NCBI GenBank assembly: GCA_011799875.1
Contig: CM022298.1
Location: 725,740,181-725,804,180, forward strand
DNA: 64,000 bases
Direction: 5' to 3'
Source of the DNA: Thinopyrum elongatum
Lineage: Eukaryota; Streptophyta; Magnoliopsida; Poales; Poaceae
Part shown: positions 1 to 10,023 of the stretch, piece by piece
How positions within the stretch are numbered: position 1 is the first letter of the stretch
Layout: every line of letters starts with the position of its first letter
Made by a program: the position numbers and the translations under genes
The notes under the pieces: generated by a model
What the model was told of the DNA's origin: nothing
Databases searched by the model: none
What the model saw: only the letters and a program-made list of their open reading frames with translations

Positions 1-808
1 GAAGCAACAGGAATAGCACATGGCAACTGGAGGTTCACACGAATATTCATTCGTGTGGGTATAGGGGTCAATATGGGTGTCCACGGCTCCGATGTTGATC
101 ATTGATCGGAAGGGGTTCCGGGTCATGTCTATACTTCGCCGAACCTATAGGGTCACACGCTTAAGGGTCATCTATCTGCTGAATACTAGACAGGGAGTCT
201 GAGAGAAAGTTTTCAGAAAAAGTTTTCCAGAGACAGCGGAAAAGTTCCGACGAGAGAGGTCACCGGATGAGTTCCGGTGATACTGAAAAGTTGTTTCATA
301 GGATACCATAAAGTCAAATTGGTTTCGGGACATGCCTGATAATTCTTGGAGGGTGCCAGAATCATTCTGGAAACTTTCTGGAATTTTCGGAGATGAAAAC
401 CGGAAATGTTCCGGAGCTGCCGAAACCGCTTCAGATGCTTTTCGCAGATGAACTCACTAAACTGGAATTGTTCCAGAACGCGTTGAAAATATTTTAGTGG
501 GTACTGGAAATGTTCTAAGCCCACATAAATATTTTCAGTTCGAACGGACGCTGAAAAATGTCGTCGTGAATACTGAAAGTGTTTTTTGGGAGTTTTTATG
601 GAAAGCACCTTTTGGAAAATTTCCCAAAAGGCTTCTAGAAGCCTTGGGCACTAAGGAAGCCCCCTTGGGGGGGCCCCCCCAAGGGGTGGCCGGCCATGGA
701 GGGTGGAGCTCCACATGGCACTCCTTTTTGCTTTATTCTTTATGTAAATGACATAAAGTGGGGGTACTTTTGGTATTTGTGAATGCCAACTTTACCCCTT
801 GGCTTTCC

Positions 809-816
809 TATAAATA
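809..816 (+). promoter_or_regulatory. TATA box of the Copia LTR
   Basis: TATAAATA lies in a pyrimidine/GC context (CTTTCC before, GAGGAGAG after). The same box is present at the matching place in the second LTR (8258-8265). It is the likely start region for element transcription. Confidence 0.7.
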
Positions 817-1027
817 GAGGAGAGTGGGCTGCCCACAAACTTCATCCCTTCTCACATACAAGTGCCATGCAATGATCTGGCTTCTCTCTCCCTCCCACGA
901 AAAGAGTTTCGTAGAGCCGAAAGGCTGTCTGGGTTCCGGTGGGAACTAGTTCTGGACGGCGAAGCCCTGCCGGATAGATGACACCGTATGTGTGCAACTC
1001 TATAGAGAGGTCGTAGTTTCGATCTTA

Positions 1028-1217
1028 GTGCCCGAGGGGCTGTTCATGAGTGCCTCCCGAAGGGCTGTCCAAGTGACGGTCCAAGTTCTGTGAGTCCTCC
1101 CGAAGGCTGTCCGAGTGACCGTTCGAGTTTCGAAGGTCCTCCCGAAGGGCTGTCCGTGACACCATCCGGGGGACTGTTCGACCGCCTCCCGGAGGGCTGT
1201 CCGAAGGGAAGACGAGG
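1028..1217 (+). repeat. Imperfect ~42-bp tandem repeat inside the Copia LTR
   Basis: A core CCTCCCGAAGGGCTGTCC recurs about every 42 bases (near 1050, 1095, 1138 and 1185), followed by GAGTGACCGTTCGAG-like spacer sequence. The same array occurs at 8486-8660 and 9640-9830 in the other LTR copies. It lies 3' of the TATA box, so it is probably transcribed. Confidence 0.75.
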
Positions 1218-1408
1218 GTATACATCCTCGCGGTTGGGAGGTTGTAAATCCTAGCTGCGGGGATCTGCACCGCCGATCGTCATCGACTCTACTTCCGCTG
1301 CGCTACGAGTCGGTAACGAAAAGATCAAACCTTGTATGCAGTCTCCATAGTGGTCCTGGGCTGGTGCGTAGGTTGGAAATTTTTTGTTTTCTGCTGCGTT
1401 ACCCAACA

Positions 1409-1424
1409 GTGGCATCAAGATCCG
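1409..1424 (+). other. Copia primer-binding site
   Basis: GTGGCATCAAGATCCG follows the LTR end directly; the second copy at 8859 reads GTGGCATCAAGAGCCG. This resembles the usual TGGTATCAGAGC site for initiator tRNA-Met but differs at several bases, so the match to the primer tRNA is imperfect. Confidence 0.65.
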
Positions 1425-3079
1425 TGCTATGCGTAGATGCAGGTTGCGATCTAGAATACATAGTGATGTATGGGTGTTGCACAATATAATTAGGTAGTAG
1501 ATGAGTTCTATTACTGAAAATTATTTGTGCGGGTAGCAGATGAAATCTGTTACCCGATATTCTTGCTGCTTCCCTGGAATTTGCATATTTCTGATCTTGA
1601 TAACAGCATGGTGGAGTTTCAATGTTCTGGCAATCCGCGATCCTGATTGATCAACGAAGTGCTAACAGTTCATTGAATTCCATCGTAGTTAAAAAGAAAG
1701 ATGAAATTTCGCAGACGAAAGGGCAATGCAGATATGATCTGCACGGGGGTCATGCCTATGACGAAGTTTAGTATGGGGCTCGAGATTTTATTATCTCGGT
1801 TTTCATACACCCTGGAATGTTAATCTAGCGACTTGAATTATCATACTTGATGATGGACGTTCGTAGCTTCGGTTTGTTTCGAAACCTTAGAAGCCACGAA
1901 AAACTAGTTTTTTGCATGAACCAATTAGAGGCGTCTAACTTGGTTTTGCAGGAGGGTTTACATGTGCATGTGATGTGATATAGCGGTGCTCATAATAATT
2001 TGATTATGCATGAGATGACTATATAATGTAAATTGATTAACATGACCTGCGTGTCATGATTCGGCATGATGGCTGGAGCCATATGATTGCACTTTAAATG
2101 ACCTGTGTGTCAACCTTGTGTAATGCATTATTTTATTAGCTATAGAGATAGCAATATTATCTGCTGCATCGACAAGGTGGTGGCAATCTTCGCGAAGGTG
2201 ATCACCGATGTGAATGCCGAAGACGAAGGAATACAAGACTTCTCCGTCAGAAAGGGCTATACCATATCATGCTATTATGAATTGCCTGAGATGTTTATCC
2301 CTTATGTTGCACCCTTCTTGATTGCGCGGTAGTCGCTTTTATTAGGGTGATCTCTCACAAAAAATATCAAGTAGTTAGTGTTCTCCCAAGTGTAGCACCG
2401 TCTACAACACGTATCTTTTCGGGGTGCGTCATGTACACATGAGCACGAACGATTAGAGAGGTGTAAGGCGGGTGAAGGTCAGACCTCACTTCTGATCACT
2501 TGGTTGTCTTGACGTTCAGGCAGGACAGTCCTGAGCTCGGAACACACGCATCGAAAGATGGACAAGAGTCACATAGAGATGTGATTGGCAAGTTGGCCTA
2601 CCGATTGAAATTCACGTCATCAGTGATGAACCCGTCAATGGCGTTGAATTGATATGCGGATCTTGAATCACTCACAATCAATTATGAGAGATATTGATTT
2701 GAGTGGGAGCGCACTGTTGAATTAACTTGTTTTAATTCTCAGTGCAATTAATTATGAACACTGTCTAAGTGTGGTTTGCAAAATAGTTGTAGAATAATGG
2801 CTCGCGTTTCCACCTTCCCTGTTAAAATTGAATAGCTGTTAAATATCTGGTTAAAACTTTACGGTTGGTAACGTAATGTGAGGATTGTCCTCAAGAGTGC
2901 CAAGAAGGACTTTGTCCTATCGCATACTTTCGGTATTCTCTCGCTTATGCTATGGATCATGTGACTCTCATCCTTCGATCCAAAAGCTAGAATTCCGTTT
3001 CAGTCAAGTACAATATGTTTGCTTCCATGAGACCCAAACTTCGAAAGTTTGGATAGTTATGTGATATTCATGGAATCTG

Positions 3080-6000
3080 AAAATCATTTTCAGAGACAGA
3101 CAAAGGCTAAAAGATATGAGATATCCAAAGAAATGTTTGTTTACAAACTATTAGTAAAGGTGTTTACTATGCATTAGACTGCTAAGAGAGGGATCCAGAA
3201 GAACGCCTGTCATATGATGAAAGGTGAATAAAACAACAACATAAAGAGAAAGGAAGTGTCCGAAGGGTGTTAGTGAAACTTTCACGCCTAGGAAGTCCGA
3301 GGCTAACACCACTCTTAAGTTGGGTGCTTCTTCTGGAAGTAGGAGAAATACTAAAAGTTAAACTGTTAGAAGTATAAAGGCAATAAGAAAGAAGACTGGA
3401 ATATCCAACACATGTATGAATGTCATACAAGTTTTTTATGTATAGAAGGCTGGTCAAAGATATAGTTCTTGGGAATTCTGGTTAAACATGTTAATCACTA
3501 ATTCTTGGGTATTGTGAGACAATCACAAAGATACCCGCTCGATTGCATTCTGTTGCAACTCGATGTAAGAACTACTATGGCCTGAAAGACTAGCCAGGGA
3601 TGAGGTTTAGGTATACACAGGGAACATAGTAAATGTTACTATACCTTCCATCGGTGTATTACTGTCTATATTTATTTTCATAATTCATTTAGAGTTTTAA
3701 ACTCTAGCCCATTGCATAAGGTATCTTGCAAGAAGGTTGTTCATAAGAGAACTTTTTATGTTCGAAGTTATGAATAACATAAGGGCCATACTTTCATTGA
3801 GAATGAGATGTATGTTATGAATAATGATATTAATATATTACCTCTGGATTTACTTTCATAATTCATTTTAGAGTTTTACACTCTAGCCCCTTGCACAATG
3901 TTGTTGCAAAAGGGTTGTTCATAAAAGAACAATTGTTGTTCAGTGTTATGAATAACATTTAGAGCCATGCTTCCATCCAGATGGGATGTATGTTATGAAT
4001 ATTGATAGTAATATGATACATCCATAACACTGACGCTAAATGTCGCAAGACTAAAAGAATACCACACAAATGTGGCGCTGCATTTGGTCACATTGGAGAA
4101 ACCCGCATGGAAAATTCCATTATGATGGATTTTGAAGTCGTTTGATTTTGAATCATCTGACACTTGCAACTTTTCTCCGAAAAGTGAAGTGACTAAAATA
4201 CCATTCACAGGCCATAAGGAATGGACAACAAACTTATTGGTGGCCATACATTTGATGTGTGTAGTCCGATAAATGTTGTTAGTAGTGGATTTATCTATCT
4301 TCAGAAATGACTCGAGTAGATATATGGATATTTACTTGATGAGACGTAAGTCTAGATCTTTTGAATTCATTCAAAAGGTTTTTAAGAATGAAGTAGAAGT
4401 TATTGTAACAAGAAAATTATGTTTCTACAATTCAATTGCAGAAAGGAATATTTGAGTTACAAGTTTAGCGAATGTCTGATGAGTTGTGAAAGGGGTTTCA
4501 TAACTTGCACCTCCCGGAACACCACTGCAAGTGGAAAGTCTGTGAAGATGTAATCGAACCATTTATGACATGGTAAGATCAAAGATGACATAAATAAATT
4601 TGCCATTATCCCTTTTAAAGAGTGATGCTTTAGAGACTGCGGCTTTTACACTGAAAGGAGCTCCATCGGGTCTGTTGAAATGACACCATGGTATGGTACG
4701 CCCAACCATGTTATATATTTTCTGAACATTTGGAATATGGGGCTTGTGTAAAAGGTTACAAACCTATTCCAAATCAGACAAGTGCTACTTTGTAGGTTAT
4801 CCCAAGTAATTGGGTATTCCTCCGTCACTATACCGAGGCTAATAGGTTTGCCACAAAGAACGGTATGCTTTTTGAAGAAAATGGTTCTTTCAAAAAGGTG
4901 AGTGGGAGAATAGTGCAACTCGACGAGATAAACAGTATCTTCGTCATCAGATTAAAGGAAAGAGACCTTGGAAGTAATTCCAGGTTTTCCTACTGCGACT
5001 GATACGGAAGTCTCTACAATAAAATATATGGACTTCGGTCGAACTTGCAGCTGAACCACGTAGGCAAGGCTCGTGCAAACCTCTCAGGTGCGCAAACGAG
5101 ATATTGTTGTTAGACAACAGTATACCTACGATACACAAGGAAGCGTTGATGGGCCCTGACTCCGGAATTGGCTAAATGCCAATACAACCCGAGTTAGTTT
5201 CCATATAAGTGATTCAAGATTAAAACCTTGATACACCTTTCGGAAGACTTAGAGTCTAACGAATATTTATGGAACTTAAAACTGATACGGATAAAAAATG
5301 TTTTATCCATGAAGCTCGACTTGTTGCAATAACAAGTTCAAGGAGTTGACTATGATGAGGTTGTTTCATCGTAGTGATGCTTAAAGTTGGTTCGGGTTGA
5401 ACTAGCAATTGATACATATTTCAATCATGAGATATGAAACATGGATGACAATAGGATTTCCATCTGATGGAAATGAAACCAAGGACTTGCATGTGTTATA
5501 GTCCAAGGTATTTTGTCAGTCCAGAGGATGCTAGTAAGTATGCAAACTTCAGAGTTCCAGCAATGGACAGAAGAGAACAAAATGGAGTTGGAATCTTCGT
5601 GTTTTGATGAAATAGTCAAAGGGGTTTGACTTCATCAATGGGTAACGAAGATGCTTATGATTCAAGAAAGTAAGTGGGAGCATAATAAAATTTCTAAAAA
5701 ACGTTGTGTGCTTGACACATTGTTAATTGGAAATAAATTTCTTGACACGAATTAGGACTTCATTTGAAAATAGTTTTTCGATGAAGTGCTTGGGCTAAAT
5801 AGACTTTATATTAGGCATGATGATCTATGAAGATAGATTTACCTAATGGGGCTGAGCAAAGATACATATTGACAATGCTAAAACCTTTTAGCATTAAAAA
5901 CGACAAGGAGTGATTCTTGCCGAAGTCACATGGAAAGAGTTTTTGCAAGACTCGGTGTCCCAAAACACTGATGAGCAAAATACATGATGGAGATTCCACA

Positions 6001-6510
6001 CACTCTTGTGTTTGGATTAATCATGTATTCCATGGTATGTAAAAACAACCAGATATGTCCAATACTCCCAAATTGTTGCGAGTATAGATACCAAAGTGAT
6101 CAAAGGTTCTGATCATGGGACAACAGTGAAAAAGGGTCATTGAGTACTATAGTAGCACCGATGACATGTTTTCTCGCAAGCGGAGATCATGAAGAGTTCG
6201 TTGTAAAAGGTTACATCGATAAAGTCTTCATCCATGCTCCAAGCGATTTTCGATTTAAATTGAGGGTTTTGTGTAACACACAATCTGGTGGCACGGTAGT
6301 TGGAAATTGTTCCAAACAAGTTACTGTGGCGAATTCTATAACAGAGGCGAAGTATGTTGCCGCTTTTAAAAGTGACAAACAAGATGTTGAATCATATAGT
6401 TCTTTCATGAACTTAGTATGGTTCCAAGAAGGCTTTGGTCAATGGGACACTACTGCAGGTAGTTGCTCCATAACTCAGTCTGAGGAATCCAGGTTCGACT
6501 TGTGATTCAC
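3080..6510 (+). pseudogene. Decayed Copia gag-pol polyprotein
   Basis: No frame stays open, but recognisable pieces lie in canonical Copia order. Near 3095-3160 a gag-like stretch reads KAKRYEISKEMFVYKL. Near 4770-4930 the end of the integrase gives KSDKCYFVGYPK and later VSGRIVQLDE. Near 5145 MGPDS marks the start of RT; 5325-5380 encodes QVQGVDYDE; 5640-5990 holds further RT pieces; 6000-6060 gives a MMEIPHTLVFGLIMYSM-like segment. RNase H runs at 6180-6420 with VVKGYIDKVF and TVANSITEAKYVAA. These match the INT-RT-RH order of Copia (integrase before RT). Dozens of stops and frameshifts separate them, and catalytic residues cannot be followed. The element cannot encode its own enzymes. Confidence 0.85.
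3676..4015 (+). repeat. Tandem duplication, ~178-bp unit, in the Copia internal region
   Basis: Both units open with TTTCATAATTCATTT (3676 and 3854), continue with GAGTTTTA.ACTCTAGCCC and end with GATGTATGTTATGAAT. They differ at several sites and by small indels, so the duplication is not recent. Confidence 0.8.
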
Positions 6511-6701
6511 ATACATACGAAGCCAAGTCCACACAAAATATGAATTTTGTGAAAGCGTGAAAACGCGAGGATACGCAAAGATACACACGGAGCTGAAGTC
6601 GTCAGATCCGTTGGACATCAGGCTATACAACATGCGAAGCATATTTACACCGGTGTGCCACAGGTGTAAAGTGCATTAGCATTAACTAGATTATTGACTC
6701 T

Positions 6702-6717
6702 AGTGCAAGTGGGAGTC
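6702..6717 (+). other. Copia polypurine tract
   Basis: GTGCAAGTGGGAGTC ends directly before the LTR start TGTAGGAGATATGCC at 6718. This is the expected plus-strand priming position for a Copia element. Confidence 0.7.
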
Positions 6718-8858
6718 TGTAGGAGATATGCCCTAGAGGCAATAATAAATGTTATTGATTATCTCCCTGTTCATAATTAGGTTTATGTTCCATGCTATAA
6801 CTGCTATGGTTCTCGAGTCTACAATAACCACGAGGCTCGGAGGAAGACTCATATGCACGTGTGGAATAATAAACGGTAAAATGTATTCCTAGTCTGGCCT
6901 CTGAGACTAGCTCAAGTGTTGCATGATGGTTCTGTTTTCCTGATCATGGGCATGACTATGCCGGCAACTTTGAGGGCACAATGTTAGAAGAACATTTGTG
7001 TTGAATCGACCCGAATTGATGTTATGCTATGGGATACTTTCGTCACAAGTTAATGGTTAATAACACAGAGATGGTTAACGTTTGCATGATTCCTCAGACC
7101 ATGAGAGTATCGAGTTTCTTCATGCTTGATTCATGAACTTTGGGGTTTGTCAAACGTCATCCGTAAATCGGTGGCTATTACGGCGGCTTACGGGTTCATG
7201 GAAAAGTGTGTCAAGTAACTTGATAGCTCGAGATTGGGATTTGCTCCTCCGACGATGGAGAGATGTCTCTGGGCCCTCTCGGTGTTACGGTATCCATCAT
7301 CGTCTGGCCAGACACTTTGTGATTTGATCATGGGGATGCCGGAACACGGGAACGAGATAAGAGAACAAATACCGGTAACGAGGTAACTGGCATAGTGGAC
7401 AAGTTGTTGACCCACGGGGATGCCATCATGTCTCACCTCTGGTATTTGTAACATATAGCGAAGCAACAGGAATAGCACACGGCAACTGGAGGTTCACTCG
7501 AATATTCATTCGTGTGGGTATAGGGGTCAATATGGGTGTCCACGGCTCCGATGTTGATCATTGTTCGGAAGGGGTTCCGGGTCATGTCTATACTTCACCG
7601 AACCTATAGGGTCACACGCTTAAGGGTCATCTATCTGCTGAATACTAGACAGGGAGTCTGAGAGAAAGTTTTCAGAAAAAGTTTTCCAGAGACAGCGGAA
7701 AAGTTCCGACGAGAGAGGTCACCGGATGAGTTCCGGTGATACTGAAAAGTTGTTTCAGAGGATACCATAAAGTCAAATTGGTTTCGGGACATGCCTGATA
7801 ATTCTTGGAGGGTGCCAGAATCATTCTGGAATTTTCGGAGATGAAAACCGGAAATGTTCCGGAGCTGCCGAAACCGCTTCAGATGCTTTTCGCAGATGAA
7901 ATCACTAAACTGGAATTGTTCCAGAACGCGTTGAAAATTATTTTAGTGGGTACTGGAAATGTTCTAAGCCCAAATAAATATTTTCAGTTCGAACGGACGC
8001 TGAAAAATCTCGTCATGAATAGTGAAAGTGCTTTTTGGGATTTTTTATGGAAAGCACCTTTTGGGGAATTTCCCAAAAGGCTTCTAGAAGCCTTGGGCAC
8101 TAAGGAAGCCCCCTTGGGGGGGGCCCCCCAAGGGGTGGCCGGCCAGGGAGGGTGGAGCTCCACATGGCACTCCTTTTTGCTTTATTCTTTATGTAAATGA
8201 CATAAAGTGGGGGTACTTTTGGTATTTGTGAATGCCAACTTTACCCCTTGGCTTTCCTATAAATAGAGGAGAGTGGGCTGCCCAGAAACTTCATCCCTTC
8301 TCACATACAAGTGCCATGCAATGACCTGGCTTCTCTCTCCCTCCCACGAAAAGAGTTTCGTAGAGCCGAAAGGCTATCTGGGTTCCGGTGGGAACTAGTT
8401 CTGGACGGCGAAGCCCTGCCGGATAAATGACACCGTATGTGTGCAACTCTGTAGAGTGGTCGTAGTTTCGATCTTAGTGCCCGAGGGGCTGTTCATGAGT
8501 GCCTCCCGAAGTGCTGTCCAATTGACGGTCCAAGTTCTGTGAGTCCTCCCGAAGGGCTGTCCGAGTGACCGTTCGAGTTTCGAAGGTCCTCCCGAAGGGC
8601 TGTCCGCGACACCGTCCGGGGGACTGTTCGACCGTCTCCCGGAGGGCTGTCCGAAGGGAAGACGAGGGTATACATCCTCGCAGTTGGGAGGTTGTAAATC
8701 CTAGCTACGGGGATCTGCACCGCCGATCGTCATCGACTCTACTTCCGCTGCGCTACGAGTCGGTAACGAAAAGATCAAACCTTGTATGCAGTCTCCATAG
8801 TGGTCCTGGGATGGTACGTAGGTTGGAAATTTTTTGTTTTCTGCTGCATTACCCTACA
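6718..8858 (+). repeat. Copia LTR, complete copy (2141 bp)
   Basis: It begins TGTAGGAGATATGCCCTAG after the polypurine tract and ends ACCCTACA before the second primer-binding site. TG...CA termini, the TATA box at 8258-8265 and the GC-rich tandem repeat at 8486-8660 are present. It serves as the 3' LTR of the first internal region and the 5' LTR of the truncated second one. Confidence 0.92.
8258..8265 (+). promoter_or_regulatory. TATA box of the complete Copia LTR
   Basis: TATAAATA at the position matching 809-816 of the first LTR, with the same flanks. Confidence 0.7.
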
Positions 8859-9636
8859 GTGGCATCAAGAGCCGTGCTATGCGTAGATGCAGGTTGCGAT
8901 CTAGAATACATAGTGATGTATGGGTGTTGCACAATATAATTAGCTAGTAGATGAGTTCTATTACTGAAAATTATTTGTGCGGGTAGCAGATGAAATCTGT
9001 TACCCGATATTCTTGTTGCTTCCCTGGAATTTGCATATTTCTAATCTTGATAACAGCATGGTGGAGTTTCAATGTTCTAGCAATCCGCGATCCTGATTGA
9101 TCAACGAAGTGCTAACAGTTCATTGAATTCCATCGTAGTTAAAAAGAAAGATGAAATTTCGCAGACGAAAGGGCAATGCAGATATGATCTGCACGGTGGT
9201 CATGCGTATGACGAAGTTTAGTATGGGGCTCGAGATTTTATTGTCTCGGTTTTCATACACCCTGGAATGTTAATCTAGCGACTTGAATTATCATACTTGA
9301 TGATGGACGTTAGTAGCTTCGGTTTGTTTCGAAACCTTAGAAGCCACGAAAAACTAGTTTTTTGCGTGAACAAATTAGAGGCGTCTAACTTGGTTTTGCA
9401 GGAGGGTTTACATGTGCATGTGATGTGATATAGCGGTGCTCCTAATAAATTGATTATGCATGAGATGACTATATAATGTAAATTGATTAACATGACCTGC
9501 GTGTCATGATTCGGCATGATGGCTGGAGCCATATGATTGCACTTTAAATGACCTGTGTGTCAACCTTGTGTAATGCATTATTTTATTAGCTATAGAGATA
9601 GCAATATTATCTGCTGCATCGACAAGGTGATGGCAA
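8859..9636 (+). mobile_element. Second, truncated Copia internal region
   Basis: It repeats 1409-2186 with about 14 substitutions seen by eye. It starts at the primer-binding site and breaks off at GGCAATCTT, where LTR sequence resumes. The rest of the internal region, including all pol remnants, is missing. Confidence 0.9.
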
Positions 9637-10023
9637 TCTTAGTGCCCGAGGGGCTGTTCGTGAGTGCCTCCCGAAGGGCTGTCCAAGTGATGGTCCGAGT
9701 TCTGTGAGTCCTCCCGAAGGGCTGCCCGAGTGACCGCCCGAGTTTTGAAGGTCCTCCAGAAGGGCTGTCCGTGACACCGTTCGGGGGACTGTCCGACCGC
9801 CTCCTGGAGGGCTGTCCGAGTGGCGGATGAGGGTATACATCCTCGCGGTTGGGAGGTTGTAAATCCTAGCTGCGGGGATCTGCACCGCCGATCGTCATCG
9901 ACTCTACTTCCGCTGCGCTACGAGTCGGTAACGAAAAGATCAAAACTTGTATGCAGTCTCCGTAGTGGTCCTGGGCTGGTGCGTAGGTCGGAAATTTTTT
10001 GTTTTCTGCTACGTTACCCTACA
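9637..10023 (+). repeat. 3'-terminal fragment of a third Copia LTR
   Basis: It starts at the LTR position of CTTAGTGCCCGAGG (1024 in the first LTR) and ends TACCCTACA. It keeps the GC-rich tandem repeat but has its own substitutions. It is the outer right end of the Copia array. Confidence 0.9.

Larger units (their letters stand above)
1..1408 (+). repeat. Copia LTR, 5' copy, cut by the window edge
   Basis: It aligns with 7460-8858 across its length and ends in ACCCAACA directly before a primer-binding-like site. Compared by eye with the second LTR it shows roughly 35-40 substitutions, an 11-base indel near 370-380 and a few one-base indels. The first ~740 bases of the LTR lie to the left of the window. 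Confidence 0.9.
1..10023 (+). mobile_element. Copia LTR retrotransposon, recombinant array (LTR-internal-LTR-partial internal-partial LTR)
   Basis: The sequence at 1-1408 recurs at 7460-8858, and its last ~390 bases recur at 9637-10023. The internal sequence at 1409-2190 recurs at 8859-9636. The order LTR, internal, LTR, internal, LTR is what unequal recombination between LTRs of two copies produces, here with a later deletion in the second internal region. The right edge abuts AGGTCAGCACGCCGG, Gypsy LTR sequence found uninterrupted near 17249, so the Copia inserted into that LTR. The left end lies outside the window, so the target duplication (possibly AGGTC) cannot be confirmed. Decayed gag, integrase, RT and RNase H remnants on the plus strand place it in the Angela/BARE-like part of Copia by resemblance; this is recognition, not a database match. 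Confidence 0.9.

Noticed and set aside
8859..9636. A separate Copia insertion with its own target duplication
   Set aside because: No short duplication is present at 8858/8859; the LTR and primer site follow each other as in one recombinant array.
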